Counted from the first letter of the stretch, positions 8,498 through 17,759 are shown. The stretch: 64,000 nucleotides of DNA from Hyphomicrobiales bacterium (GCA_027487555.1 JAIYDI010000033.1:124001-188000); one strand, 5' to 3'. The notes: generated by a model not told the origin, from the letters alone. Numbers and translations are program-made.

Positions 8498-8944
8498 GGC
8501 TGCCTCCGCTTGGTGACGTCTTTTGAATTGGGGCCGAAACTAGGCCGCGCCCAGGCGGGCGTCCAGTTGCGGCCGGCGTTTGCCCAAGGGATAAGGCGAA
8601 GTCAAGGCAGGCTGCCGCGCCCGCTCCGTATGGATGAACGATTTCTGAACCCGCAATCGGGGCCGGGCGCCAAGGTTGGTGAAGACCCAGGCCCAAGCCC
8701 AGAAGCCAATCCTTGCATCAGGGGCGGTTTTCCCCTATAGCCCCGTTCGCATTCGTTCGGCCGGGGGCTGAACGGAGGGCTTTGGCATTTCCGGTACGCT
8801 CAATGGCGCTCCGGACGTTTCGAAGTAGGGCTTGTCCCGGCCTCCCGTGTTCCCGCTCTTTAGAAGACTGCTTTGGCGCCTTGATCGGCTTCAAAGGGGC
8901 TCCGCGCCGAGTGAAGCGTAGGTAAAACAGCAAGGAAGGCGCCC
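8498..8944. other. 447-base divergent intergenic region between fabD and rpsF
   Basis: No open frame with family features was found here. The plus strand carries a good rhizobial-type promoter (listed separately), which would give rpsF a leader of about 200 bases. The bases next to fabD should hold its minus-strand promoter, but no hexamers stand out. The rpsF leader is a plausible place for S6:S18 autoregulation, which is known in several bacterial phyla, but I could not identify the RNA motif by eye. Confidence 0.6.
8712..8740 (+). promoter_or_regulatory. candidate housekeeping-sigma promoter for rpsF-rpsR-rplI
   Basis: A -35 hexamer CTTGCA (8712-8717) is separated by exactly 17 bases from a -10 hexamer CTATAG (8735-8740). 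This is close to the rhizobial sigma-70 consensus CTTGAC-N17-CTATAT. Transcription would start near 8747 and give a leader of about 200 bases before rpsF. Read by eye only. Confidence 0.5.
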
Positions 8945-9358
8945 ATGGCCCTTTACGAACATATTTTCCTCGCGCGGCAGGACGTCTCGCCGCAGCAGGT
9001 CGAGGAACTGGTTGCGAACATGACCGAAGTGCTCGCTTCGGGCGGTGGCAAGATCACCAAGAACGAGTACTGGGGCCTGAAGTCGCTCTCGTACCGCATC
9101 AAGAAGAACCGCAAGGCGCATTACTCGCTGCTGAACATCGACGCTCCGGCCCCGGCCGTTGCCGAGATGGAGCGCCAGATGCGCATCAACGAAGATATCC
9201 TGCGCTTCATGACCGTCCGCGTGGACGTGCTCGAAGAAGGCCCGTCGGCGATGATGCAGAAGCGTGACCGCGACGACGAGCGCGGTGGCGACCGCCCCGG
9301 CGGCCGTGGCGACCGCCCGGGCTTCGACCGCGGCGACCGCCGTCCGCGTCGGTTCTGA
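8945..9358 (+). CDS. rpsF: 30S ribosomal protein S6
   Basis: S6 binds 16S rRNA as a heterodimer with S18, which is encoded next. The 137-residue protein starts [15 protein letters not shown] and has the S6 core to about residue 105 ([17 protein letters not shown], read in part). A C-terminal tail rich in Arg, Asp and Gly follows, as is common in alphaproteobacterial S6. The start ATG 8945 has AAGGAAGG upstream. It is the first gene of the rpsF-rpsR-rplI set. Confidence 0.97.
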   Translation: MALYEHIFLARQDVSPQQVEELVANMTEVLASGGGKITKNEYWGLKSLSYRIKKNRKAHYSLLNIDAPAPAVAEMERQMRINEDILRFMTVRVDVLEEGPSAMMQKRDRDDERGGDRPGGRGDRPGFDRGDRRPRRF

Positions 9359-9375
9359 TAGAAGGATAGCGACAA

Positions 9376-9630
9376 ATGGCCATCAAGGACCTTACGACTT
9401 CCCAGGCGCGCCGTCCGTTCCAGCGCCGCCGCAAGACCTGCCCGTTCTCCGGCCCCAACGCGCCGAAGATCGACTACAAGGATGTGCGCCTGCTCTCGCG
9501 CTACGTCTCCGAGCGCGGCAAGATCGTGCCGAGCCGCATCACCGCCGTCTCTGCCAAGAAGCAGCGCGAACTGGCCCAGGCCATCAAGCGCGCCCGCTTC
9601 ATCGGCATCATGCCCTACGCGGTGCAATAA
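9376..9630 (+). CDS. rpsR: 30S ribosomal protein S18
   Basis: S18 is the partner of S6 in the 30S platform. The 84-residue protein shows the conserved [15 protein letters not shown] near the N-terminus, [19 protein letters not shown] (in parts) and the ending [14 protein letters not shown]. It starts 17 bases after rpsF with an AAGGA-type ribosome site (GAAGGATAG), so the two are co-transcribed. Many relatives have a DUF2232 membrane protein gene between rpsR and rplI; here only a 200-base repeat-bearing gap is present. Confidence 0.97.
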   Translation: MAIKDLTTSQARRPFQRRRKTCPFSGPNAPKIDYKDVRLLSRYVSERGKIVPSRITAVSAKKQRELAQAIKRARFIGIMPYAVQ

Positions 9631-9645
9631 GACGTCAGCTCCCTG

Positions 9646-9746
9646 GATCATTTCCCGTTTCAGGTGAAACGACGAAATGATCTAGCTGTTTGCTTGGTCG
9701 CGCTTTCGAACCGGAAAAGTCATGCAACTTTTCCTGAAAGCGCTCT
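9646..9746. repeat. RIME-like intergenic repeat, copy 1 (two hairpins)
   Basis: About 100 bases form two consecutive hairpins. The first (9646-9682) has outer arms GATCATTTC/GAAATGATC and inner arms CGTTTCA/TGAAACG. The second (9700-9743) has outer arms GCGCTTTC/GAAAGCGC and inner arms GGAAAAGT/ACTTTTCC. A diverged second copy sits at 51580-51680. Size and the double-palindrome layout recall RIME1 elements of rhizobia; identity with that family is not checked. It occupies the rpsR-rplI gap. Confidence 0.75.
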
Positions 9747-9829
9747 AGGCGAGCTGACTTGTTGGGGCGCTGGAATGGTCCGGCGCGCCTAACTGCCCGC
9801 AATGGGCAGGACAGCCAAGGAAAAGATCA

Positions 9830-10408
9830 ATGAAAGTCATTCTGCTCGAGCGCGTCGGCCGTTCCGGCCACATCGGCGACGAGATCTCGGTGAAGGACGG
9901 GTTTGCCCGTAACTTCCTGTTGCCGCAGGGCAAGGCGCTGCGCGCCACCGAAGCCAACCGCAAGCGCTTCGAGCGCGACCGCGCGGATATCGAGAAGCGC
10001 AACCAGGAGCGCCGCGAGGCCGCTGCCGGCGTCGCGTCGGGCCTCAACGGCCACATCGTCACGGTCATCCGCCAGGCGGGTGAAACCGGGCAGCTCTATG
10101 GTTCGGTCAGCTCGCGCGACGTCGCCGAGGCGCTGTCGGCGGCTGGCTTCAGCGTCGCCCGCTCGCAGGTGGTGCTTGCCGACCCGATCAAGGCCGTGGG
10201 TGTGCACACCGTGCCGCTGCATCTGCATGCGGAAGTGGAAGTCACCATCCAGGTCAACGTCGCCCGCTCGGAAGACGAAGCCGCCCGCCAGCAGGCCGGC
10301 GAAGACCTGACCGCGATCAACTACGACGACGCTGCCAACGACGCCTTCGCCGCCATCCAGGCGGAAGTGGGCTCGGCAGCCGCCGATGGTCTCGGCGACG
10401 ACGAGTAA
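9830..10408 (+). CDS. rplI: 50S ribosomal protein L9
   Basis: L9 binds 23S rRNA at the base of the L1 stalk and helps maintain reading frame. The N-terminal domain MKVILLERVGRSGHIGDEISVK (in parts) and DGFARNFLLPQGKA is diagnostic, with the long connecting helix and C-terminal domain behind it. The protein is 192 residues against about 150 in E. coli; the extra length is an acidic Ala-rich C-terminal tail, common in Hyphomicrobiales. A strong terminator follows. Confidence 0.97.
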   Translation: MKVILLERVGRSGHIGDEISVKDGFARNFLLPQGKALRATEANRKRFERDRADIEKRNQERREAAAGVASGLNGHIVTVIRQAGETGQLYGSVSSRDVAEALSAAGFSVARSQVVLADPIKAVGVHTVPLHLHAEVEVTIQVNVARSEDEAARQQAGEDLTAINYDDAANDAFAAIQAEVGSAAADGLGDDE

Positions 10409-10436
10409 GCGTTTTTCGCTGCCGTGAATGAGAAAG

Positions 10437-10462
10437 GCCCGGGAGCGATCCCGGGCTTTTTT
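10437..10462 (+). terminator. rho-independent terminator after rplI
   Basis: The perfect 8-bp stem GCCCGGGA (10437-10444) / TCCCGGGC (10449-10456) with loop GCGA is followed directly by six T residues (10457-10462). A-rich bases before the stem could pair with the T-run, so it may work in both directions. It closes the rpsF-rpsR-rplI transcript. Confidence 0.93.
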
Positions 10463-10622
10463 GTGTCCAGAGCGCCACAGCAGGTACAATTGCGTGGTTT
10501 CCAGAGCTCTTCCGTCTCATTGGACTAGAATGTATGCAAGGACTCTGCGTCCTTGAGCTTTAGCGTGTCGATAGCGGAGAAGACACGCTGGCTTGGGTGT
10601 GTTGGATCAGAGGGGCTCGACG

Positions 10623-11318
10623 GTGTTGACCAACAAGGCAGCAACGGCAATTGCGGCGATTGCGGCGGTTACCCTTGGGGCTGCGTCGGCAACGGCGGCG
10701 GCCGATCTGGTGGTTGAAGAGCCGTCGGCAACGGTGACCCCATCCGAGCCGGGCGATTGGTATGTCAGCTTGTTTGTCGGGGCTGCAAAGACCGACGACA
10801 CCTACTCCACCTTCTACGGCACCCACTATGTCGGAACGTTTGACACCGGCTACAATCTCGGCCTGGCTGTCGGCAGATCACTCGGAGACAGTTTCCGGGC
10901 CGAGATCGAGTTGTCCAATAATCGCGTGACAGCGGACTATGTGACAGGCTGGGCTGTGACATTTCCTGCGTCTGGTAGTTTGAGCACGGCCTACCTCCTC
11001 GGAAATATGTGGTACGACCTCCCAACAGGCTTCAGTGTTACGCCCTATATCGGCGGAGGCATTGGCGCAGGGTACGCCTCGTCCAATACATATTTCGGGT
11101 TTACCAGGTATGGTTATGGCCCGGGAAATTTGGGCTTTGCCTACCAACTGGGTGCTGGCGTGAAGTTTGATGCCAGCGAAGATATCGCGCTCGATCTTGG
11201 CTATCGGTACAAATCGATCCTCGGGATAGATTACAGGGACACGGATCCCCTCAGCGTCTTTGAAGATCCCGACATTCACACCCACGTGCTGCAGGCTGGC
11301 TTGACCTTCAAATTCTGA
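10623..11318 (+). CDS. outer-membrane beta-barrel protein (first of a tandem pair)
   Basis: The protein has a Sec signal peptide ending ATAAA, then the mature start DLVVEEP, and a small beta-barrel with aromatic-flanked strands (GDWYVSLF, TYNLGLAVGR-type, TPYIGGGIGAGYA, DLGYRYKS) that ends in Phe (GLTFKF), the usual BAM recognition signal. It resembles the Omp25/OmpA-like small porin families of Hyphomicrobiales. GTG 10623 is chosen for the AGAGGGG upstream; TTG 10593 or 10626 are alternatives. Two small stems in the leader (10537-10555 and 10563-10588) might affect mRNA stability. A close paralogue follows at 11559. Confidence 0.82.
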   Translation: MLTNKAATAIAAIAAVTLGAASATAAADLVVEEPSATVTPSEPGDWYVSLFVGAAKTDDTYSTFYGTHYVGTFDTGYNLGLAVGRSLGDSFRAEIELSNNRVTADYVTGWAVTFPASGSLSTAYLLGNMWYDLPTGFSVTPYIGGGIGAGYASSNTYFGFTRYGYGPGNLGFAYQLGAGVKFDASEDIALDLGYRYKSILGIDYRDTDPLSVFEDPDIHTHVLQAGLTFKF

Positions 11319-11558
11319 AGATCGCTGTTGAATAGCTTACGACAGGAGCAACGTCCTGGCGACGTAAGGAGACCGGGATTGCTTGCAGGCCTCAATGTGT
11401 CCGTTGCGCCACAGGCACGCGAAATCCCGCCGTTTCGCAAGCGAGGCCGAGATCTCGGGTCTGGCTTGTATGCAATTGCTGGGGTATTTTACGTGTAAAC
11501 ACTGGAGTTCGTCGTTGAATCGCGCATCAGGTGTGAGGGTGAAGGGACTCTTTTGGAA

Positions 11559-12245
11559 ATGAACAAAACACTTCTGGCAGTGGCTACGATCGCTGCGGTA
11601 ACCGCTGTTTCGTCCCCCGCCCTCGCAGCGGACCTTGTGGTCGAGGAACCCGCAATAGCGACGGCTGCTTCCGGACAGGGCGACTGGTATGTCAGCCTCT
11701 TCGCCGGAGGTACTATCACGGAAGATGTTGTAACGCTCTACAACGTTTACGACTACACGGTCGGCATGAAGCCGGGATATGTGCTCGGGCTGGCCGTCGG
11801 TTTCGCCCTGGATGACACATGGAACGTTGAAGTCGAGCTTTCGCATGGCGAGGCTGATGCGGACGATTATAGCTGGGATTTTGGATCCGGGGCGGCCCGT
11901 GGCACTTTGAGCACCACATATCTGCTTGGGAATATCTGGTTCGACCTCCCGACAGGCAGTGCGTTCACGCCCTACATCGGCGGCGGGCTCGGGGCAGGAT
12001 ATGCCACTGGCGACATGCTTTTCGGTACGACCCCGTATGGCTATGGAACGGGAAGCTTAGGGCTAGCCTTTCAAGTTGGTGCGGGCGTGAAGTTTGACGT
12101 AGCAGACAATATCGCTCTGGATATTGGTTACCGCCATAAAGCCATCTTGGACGTTGACTTCACGGATAGCGACGGCGGCGGGACTTACGAAGATGCTGAC
12201 ATCCACAGCCACGTGCTGCAGGCGGGCTTGACGTTCGAGTTCTGA
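11559..12245 (+). CDS. outer-membrane beta-barrel protein (second of a tandem pair)
   Basis: This paralogue of the preceding gene shares the mature N-terminus DLVVEEP, the GDWYVSLF strand, LSTTYLLGN, TPYIGGGLGAGYA and the C-terminal Phe (GLTFEF). The signal peptide (MNKTLLAVATIAAVTAV then SSPALA) is cleaved before ADLVVEEP. ATG 11559 is preferred, though TTG 11553 lies closer to the upstream GAAGGGA. The 240-base gap from the first copy, which shows no obvious terminator, suggests local gene duplication. The function is probably a structural barrel or small porin; no ligand is implied by the sequence. Confidence 0.82.
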   Translation: MNKTLLAVATIAAVTAVSSPALAADLVVEEPAIATAASGQGDWYVSLFAGGTITEDVVTLYNVYDYTVGMKPGYVLGLAVGFALDDTWNVEVELSHGEADADDYSWDFGSGAARGTLSTTYLLGNIWFDLPTGSAFTPYIGGGLGAGYATGDMLFGTTPYGYGTGSLGLAFQVGAGVKFDVADNIALDIGYRHKAILDVDFTDSDGGGTYEDADIHSHVLQAGLTFEF

Positions 12246-12318
12246 GCGAACCGTCGACGGCCATCACCCTTGGATCGGCGGCCGCGTGCCGCCGATTGGC
12301 TTTATGGACGGAGCACGA

Positions 12319-13959
12319 ATGCCGAAGCGTGGACCAGTGCCGTCGCGCGCACTGCCGGTGAAACGCACGCCAGCCGCCGACACGCATCGTGTGACGCTCG
12401 AACGTGGCGCGGCGATGCAGCTGCGCGGCGACTTCATCGGCGCCGAGCGCGCCTACCAGACCGTGCTGCGCGACGAGCCTGAGAATCCGCTGGCGCTTAA
12501 CTTGCTCGGTACGCTGGCGATCGAGGCAAAGAGGCTCGACGTCGCGGAGAATCTGTTCCGGCGCGCGCTGGGCCATGAGCCACATAATATGACGTTTCTG
12601 GGCAATCTCGGCTCGGTACTGGTCCATCAGAAGCTCCATGCGGCTGCGGTCGAGGTTCTGGAAAAGGTGGTGGCGGCTGCGCCTCGCCAGCAGGATGCGC
12701 TCGTCAACCTCGCGCTGACTTATCGCGCGCTCAACCGGCCGGAAGATGCAAAGAGCGCGTTCGAGCGGGCCCTGCGGCTGGCGCCCGGCAACGAAAAGGC
12801 GGAGCTGGGCAGGGCCGAGCTGCTGGTCGACCTGGGCGAAACCGACGCGGCGACCTCACGGTTCCGCGTGCTGATAGCGAAAAAGCGAAGTGTACCGCAG
12901 GCCCTTACCGCGCTTTCGGTGGCGCACAAATTCAACCTGGACGACCCGGAGCCGGCTTTGATGGAGGCGGAGCTAGCGAACCCGAAGCTTCCGGATGGCG
13001 CAAGGATCAACCTGCTGCATGCTCTGGGGAAGGCGCGCGCCGACCTGAAGCAATATGATGCGGCATTCGCCGCGTTAAGCGCGGCCAAGCGGCTTTCGGG
13101 CAATGGCTTCGACCTTGGCCAGACCGAGGCCTATTACACGGCCATGCAAGCGAAGCTAACGCCGGAGTTCTTTGCCGCGCGAAGCGGGTTCGGGCTTCCG
13201 ACGGAGGCGCCTGTTTTCGTGGTGGGGATGCCGCGCTCCGGCACGACGCTGACCGAGCAGATCGCTTCAAGCCACAGCGAAGTGACGGGGGTAGGCGAAG
13301 TGCCCTCGATGTCGCATATCGCGCGGCGGCTCGGCTGGCGGAAGTCGAGCCCGGAGCAGCTCATCGCGACGCTCGAAAAGCTGACAGCCGAAGACACAAG
13401 GCATTTGGCTGAGGCCTATCTCGTAGATATCGCCCACTACGGTCCGCCTGCTCGGCGCATCATCGACAAGGTGCCGCATAACTTCGAGTTCCTGGGGTTG
13501 ATCGCGCTGATGTTCCCGAACGCGCGGATCATCCATTGCCGGCGCGACCCGATCGACACCTGCGTCAGCTGCTTCACGCATAGTTTCAACGAGGCGCATG
13601 GCTATAACGCCGACCTCCAGGTGCTGGGGCGCTATTACCGAGCGCATGAGCGGCTGATGGCGCATTGGCGCGAGGTGCTGCCGCTCTGGATGTTCGAGAA
13701 CAGCTACGAGCAGCTGGTGGCCGAGCCGGAGGCGCAGAGCCGAGCGCTGATCGCGTTCCTCGGGCTCGAGTGGGAAGATGCCTGCCTCGATTTCCAGAGC
13801 AACGAGCGCCTGGTGCTGACGCCGAGCCGGTGGCAGGTACGCCAGCAGATCTACACGTCGTCGGTGAAGAGCTGGGCGAAATACGAGACGCATCTCGGGC
13901 CCCTGTTTGAGGCGTTGGGGGACCTGGCCGACACGGCGCCCGGCGTGGCGGTAGACTGA
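12319..13959 (+). CDS. TPR-repeat sulfotransferase-family protein
   Basis: The protein of about 546 residues has an N-terminal array of tetratricopeptide-like helices (roughly 30-270) and a C-terminal sulfotransferase domain. The PAPS 5'-phosphate loop is VVGMPRSGTTLTEQ at about 301-314, and the 3'-phosphate motif is CRRDPIDTCVSCF further on. It would transfer sulfate from PAPS to an unknown acceptor, with the TPRs as the likely acceptor- or partner-binding module. ATG 12319 has GGAG at 12310-12313; GTG 12286 and ATG 12304 are upstream alternatives without a good ribosome site. It lies between the barrel proteins and dnaB, an insertion relative to the usual rplI-dnaB order. Confidence 0.85.
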   Translation: MPKRGPVPSRALPVKRTPAADTHRVTLERGAAMQLRGDFIGAERAYQTVLRDEPENPLALNLLGTLAIEAKRLDVAENLFRRALGHEPHNMTFLGNLGSVLVHQKLHAAAVEVLEKVVAAAPRQQDALVNLALTYRALNRPEDAKSAFERALRLAPGNEKAELGRAELLVDLGETDAATSRFRVLIAKKRSVPQALTALSVAHKFNLDDPEPALMEAELANPKLPDGARINLLHALGKARADLKQYDAAFAALSAAKRLSGNGFDLGQTEAYYTAMQAKLTPEFFAARSGFGLPTEAPVFVVGMPRSGTTLTEQIASSHSEVTGVGEVPSMSHIARRLGWRKSSPEQLIATLEKLTAEDTRHLAEAYLVDIAHYGPPARRIIDKVPHNFEFLGLIALMFPNARIIHCRRDPIDTCVSCFTHSFNEAHGYNADLQVLGRYYRAHERLMAHWREVLPLWMFENSYEQLVAEPEAQSRALIAFLGLEWEDACLDFQSNERLVLTPSRWQVRQQIYTSSVKSWAKYETHLGPLFEALGDLADTAPGVAVD

Positions 13960-14196
13960 GGCCGGCGGGCCCATCCCACCCCGGCCGCATTTGCGCGTTA
14001 TTCACAGAGTTCACAGGGCAAAGTTCCCGAAAAGCGCGGGTGAAAGATGGCCTCTCGCGGCGGGTGCGTGAGGGGCTATTAGGAAATGATTAACGTATGA
14101 CGGGCTGAGTCCACTGCCCTCATTGCGCGCATGGGGCGCGAGTCGCCGAAAAGCGAAGGCGAGAACGCTCGCGCGAGAAGAACAGAAGGTTGCCTG

Positions 14197-15690
14197 ATGG
14201 CCGAGCCCACCAACGTCCATCGCCTGCGTCCCGAGGACGAAAAGCCGTTCCGGCTGGCGCCGCAGAACATCGAAGCCGAGCAGGCACTGCTGGGCGCCGT
14301 GCTGGTGAACAACGAGGCGTTCTACCGCGTCTCGGACTTTCTGATGCCGGAGCATTTCTACGAGCCGGTGCACCGGACGATCTACGAAGTGCTGGGCAAG
14401 ATCATCCGCGCGGGCAAGACGGCGACGCCGATCACCGCCAAGACCTACCTGCCCGACCAGCTGACGCCCGAAATGACCATGTCGCAATATCTGGCGCGGC
14501 TCGCGGCAGAGGCGACGACGGTGATCAACGCGGCCGATTATGGCCAATCGATCTATGACCTCGCCATCCGCCGCAACCTGATCCTGATCGGCGAGGAAAT
14601 GGTGCAGGTTGCCTATGACTCGGCGGTAGAGGCGACCGCCGAAAAGCAGATCGAAGAAGCGGAGAAATCGCTGTTCGACCTCGCGGAAAAGGGCCGCTAT
14701 GATGGCGGCTTCCAGAGCTTTTCGCAGGCGCTGACCGAAGCCATCCGCATGGCGAGCGAAGCCTATGGCCGCGATGGATCGCTATCGGGCCTTGCGACCG
14801 GGCTGACCGACCTCGACAAGCTGATGGGCGGGCTGCAGCGCAGCGACCTGATCATCCTTGCGGCGCGCCCCGCCATGGGCAAGACCTCGCTTGCGACCAA
14901 TATCGCCTTCCATGTCGCCCGCACCTACAAATCGGAGGTGCAGGCCGATGGGCACATGAAGACCGTGGATGGCGGCCATGTGGGGTTCTTCTCGCTCGAA
15001 ATGAGTTCGGAGCAACTGGCGACACGTATCCTCGCCGAGCAGGCGGAGATCTCGTCATCCGACATCCGGCGCGGCAATATCCACGAGAGCCAGTTCAACC
15101 GGCTGGTGGACACATCGAACCTGATGGCGCAGGTACCGCTCTATATCGACGACACGGGCGGCATCTCGGTGGCGCAACTGGCAGCGCGGGCGCGGCGACT
15201 GAAGCGGCAGAAGGGGCTCGACCTCTTGATCGTCGACTATCTGCAGCTGCTGACGGGCTCGTCGAAGAAGGCGAGCGAGAACCGCGTGCAGGAACTGACG
15301 GAAATCACCACGACACTGAAGGCGCTGGCGAAGGAACTCAACGTGCCGATCATCGCGCTCAGCCAATTGAGCCGCGCGGTGGAGAACCGCGACGACAAGC
15401 ACCCGCAGCTGGCCGACCTGCGTGAATCGGGCTCGATCGAGCAGGACGCCGACGTGGTGCTGTTCGTCTACCGCGAGGAATATTACCTCAAGAACAAGGA
15501 GCCCAAGGAGGGGACGCCCGACCACCTCGCCTGGCAATCGGAGATGGAACAGGTGCATGGGCGTGCCGAAGTGATCATCGGCAAGCAGCGACACGGACCC
15601 ACGGGCACTGTACAATTGAGCTTCGAGGCGCAGTACACGCGATTCGGCAATTTGGCGCGTGCAGACTACCTGCCCGAGAGGATGGAATAA
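14197..15690 (+). CDS. dnaB: replicative DNA helicase
   Basis: DnaB is the hexameric 5'-3' replication fork helicase. The 497-residue protein has the N-terminal primase-interacting domain (APQNIEAEQALLGA) and a RecA-like C-terminal domain with Walker A RPAMGKTSLA, GFFSLEMSSEQLATR, LLIVDYLQLL and the arginine-finger region HRHGPTGTV-like (KQRHGPTGTV). The start at 14197 (MAEPTNVH) is supported by AGAAGG; an upstream in-frame Met at 14131 lacks a ribosome site. alr follows directly. Confidence 0.97.
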   Translation: MAEPTNVHRLRPEDEKPFRLAPQNIEAEQALLGAVLVNNEAFYRVSDFLMPEHFYEPVHRTIYEVLGKIIRAGKTATPITAKTYLPDQLTPEMTMSQYLARLAAEATTVINAADYGQSIYDLAIRRNLILIGEEMVQVAYDSAVEATAEKQIEEAEKSLFDLAEKGRYDGGFQSFSQALTEAIRMASEAYGRDGSLSGLATGLTDLDKLMGGLQRSDLIILAARPAMGKTSLATNIAFHVARTYKSEVQADGHMKTVDGGHVGFFSLEMSSEQLATRILAEQAEISSSDIRRGNIHESQFNRLVDTSNLMAQVPLYIDDTGGISVAQLAARARRLKRQKGLDLLIVDYLQLLTGSSKKASENRVQELTEITTTLKALAKELNVPIIALSQLSRAVENRDDKHPQLADLRESGSIEQDADVVLFVYREEYYLKNKEPKEGTPDHLAWQSEMEQVHGRAEVIIGKQRHGPTGTVQLSFEAQYTRFGNLARADYLPERME

Positions 15691-15693
15691 GTG

Positions 15694-16833
15694 ATGCCGG
15701 TTTCGGCCATTGCGAGCGGCTACAGCGGACGTCTGACCGTCAATACCGGCGCGCTCAAGCGGAACTGGCAGGCGCTGGACAAGGTCAGTCGTGGCGCGCT
15801 GACCGGCGCCGTGCTGAAGGCGGATGCCTATGGCACGGGCCTGCCGGCGGCGGCCAAGGCGTTCTACGAAGCCGGGGCGCGCTTTTTCTTTGTCGCAACC
15901 CCGGACGAGGGCATTGCCGCGCGCGCTGCCCTGCCGCAGGACACGCATATCTTCGTTTTGAACGGGCTCTATCCGGGCGCGGCGCCGCTTTATGTGGGCG
16001 AGCGGCTGATGCCGTGCCTCGCCTCGATGCCGATGCTGGAAGAATGGCTCGAAGCCTGCCTCGAGAAGAACCAGGCGCTGCCGGCGGCGCTGCATTTCGA
16101 CACCGGGATCAACCGGCTCGGTTTCCGCCTGAACGAGGCCCCGGCCGTCAAGCGCCTGGTGGATGGCGTTGGCTACCAGCCGCAGATGATCATGAGCCAC
16201 CTCGCCTGCGCGGACATTCCCGGACACGAGAAGAACCGCACGCAGCTGGCGCTGTTCACCGCGGTGATGGCGCAATTTCCCGGCGTGCCGGCCTCGCTCG
16301 CCAATTCGGCGGGCCTGATGACGGCGCGCGAGAACCATTTCCAGATGGTGCGGCCGGGCATTGCGCTTTATGGCGGACGGGCGGTGGCCGGACGGCGCAA
16401 CCCGATGTCGCCGGTGGTGACGCTCGAAGCGCCGGTGCTGATGATCAAGGAAGTGAAGACCGGCGAATCCGTCGGCTATGGCGCGCTGCAGACCATGGTG
16501 CGCGACACGCGGCTGGCGATCGTCGCCATGGGCTATGCCGACGGGTTCTCACGCGCGCTGTCGGGCGCGAACAACCATCGTGGGACCTATGTGGCGTTCG
16601 GCGGCGTGCCTTGCCCGGTGATCGGGCGCGTGTCTATGGACATGATCGGGGTGGACGTAACGGACCTGCCGCGCCTTCCAGGCCCCGGCGAGATGATCGA
16701 GATCCTCGGGGCGCATATCGGCATCGACGACCACGCCGACGTGGCGAAAACCATCGGATACGAGATCCTGACATCGCTCAAGGGTCGCTACACGCGGCAC
16801 TATGTCGACCTGAACCCGCCTGCCGCCGGGTAG
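15694..16833 (+). CDS. alr: alanine racemase
   Basis: Alr makes D-alanine for peptidoglycan using PLP. The PLP-binding Lys is K42 in VLKADAYGTG, and the second catalytic residue is the Tyr of SVGYGAL. The C-terminal domain shows GRVSMDMIGVDVT. The protein is 379 residues, the usual length. GTG 15691 abuts the dnaB stop, and ATG 15694 is the likelier start. The frame that runs through 16014-16930 in another phase is a shadow of this gene. Confidence 0.96.
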   Translation: MPVSAIASGYSGRLTVNTGALKRNWQALDKVSRGALTGAVLKADAYGTGLPAAAKAFYEAGARFFFVATPDEGIAARAALPQDTHIFVLNGLYPGAAPLYVGERLMPCLASMPMLEEWLEACLEKNQALPAALHFDTGINRLGFRLNEAPAVKRLVDGVGYQPQMIMSHLACADIPGHEKNRTQLALFTAVMAQFPGVPASLANSAGLMTARENHFQMVRPGIALYGGRAVAGRRNPMSPVVTLEAPVLMIKEVKTGESVGYGALQTMVRDTRLAIVAMGYADGFSRALSGANNHRGTYVAFGGVPCPVIGRVSMDMIGVDVTDLPRLPGPGEMIEILGAHIGIDDHADVAKTIGYEILTSLKGRYTRHYVDLNPPAAG

Positions 16834-16931
16834 GCGGAACCGCCCGCACAACGGGCAAAGTCGTTTGCAATCACCAAGGCAGGCAACTATGGTGCGCCGC
16901 GCATACGAGCGGAGCCCGCACAGCCTTGTCC

Positions 16932-17699
16932 ATGTCCAACGACAACTTCATCAGCGAGATCAACGAAGAGCTGCGCAGCGATCGGCTCCGCAAGTTCTGG
17001 CGCAGCTTCGGTGTCTACGTGATTGGCATCATGGTGGGCATCGTGCTGCTGGTGGGCGTGCAGGAAGGCTGGACGTGGTGGACATCGACCAACTCGGCCA
17101 AGAGCTCCGATGAATTCTATACGGCGCTCGAGCTGGCCGATGGCGGCGATTTCGCCGGGGCCGAAAAGGCGCTGCAGCAAGTTGAGGCCCAGGGCTTTGC
17201 CGGATATCCGCAACTGGCGAAGTTCCGCTCGGCCGGACTTCTGGCACAGCAAGGCAAGACTGCCGAAGCCGTCGCGGCCTATGACACGCTTGCCGGCACC
17301 GAAAAGAACGTGAGGCTGCGCGAAGTGGCACTGGCGCTTGCCGGCATGCTGCTGGTGGATGGCGGCGACGTCGCGCAGGTCGAGCAGCGCGTCGGTGCGC
17401 TCGCGACCGGAGCTTCGGCGATGCGGAACCTGGCGCGCGAGGCGCTGGGGCTGGTGAACCTCAAGGCGGGCAAGCTCGACGAGGCGCAAAAGCAGTTCCA
17501 GGCGATTGCCGACGACGTGGCGACGGGCAGCGAGCAGAAGACGCGGGTCAGCCTCTATCAGGCGCAACTCGTCGCACAGGGCGCGCCGATCCCAGCGGCG
17601 CCGGTTGCCGAACCGAGTGCGGCACCGGCTGATGGCGCGGCTGCGCCTGCTGCGGCGACGACCGATGCTCCTGCGGCAGAGACGAAGCCGGCCAACTAA
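16932..17699 (+). CDS. YfgM-like tetratricopeptide membrane protein
   Basis: A short cytoplasmic N-terminus (FISEINEELRSDRLRKFW) precedes one membrane segment at about residues 26-44. The remainder is a periplasmic helical TPR-like domain and an Ala/Pro-rich C-terminal tail, about 255 residues in total. This is the layout of YfgM, an ancillary SecYEG/periplasmic chaperone-linked protein. In E. coli the order is yfgM-bamB-der; here der follows directly with no bamB between. The start MSNDNF has no strong ribosome site but fits the family. Confidence 0.85.
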   Translation: MSNDNFISEINEELRSDRLRKFWRSFGVYVIGIMVGIVLLVGVQEGWTWWTSTNSAKSSDEFYTALELADGGDFAGAEKALQQVEAQGFAGYPQLAKFRSAGLLAQQGKTAEAVAAYDTLAGTEKNVRLREVALALAGMLLVDGGDVAQVEQRVGALATGASAMRNLAREALGLVNLKAGKLDEAQKQFQAIADDVATGSEQKTRVSLYQAQLVAQGAPIPAAPVAEPSAAPADGAAAPAAATTDAPAAETKPAN

Positions 17700-17720
17700 C
17701 CGCTGAAACTCTTTGAGGCG

Positions 17721-17759
17721 GGGCGTCCCTGTGGCAAACAGGGGCGCCCTGTCGCTTTT
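17721..17759 (+). terminator. hairpin between the yfgM-like gene and der
   Basis: A 12-bp stem with one G-T pair (arms GGGCGTCCCTGT and ACAGGGGCGCCC, loop GGCAA) is followed by TGTCGCTTTT. The short T-run makes it a plausible, perhaps leaky, terminator or an RNA stability element in front of der. Confidence 0.5.

Noticed and set aside
16014..16931. Upstream extension of the YfgM-like frame through alr
   Set aside because: It runs out of phase through the alanine racemase gene; the YfgM-like protein starts at 16932 with its membrane anchor.
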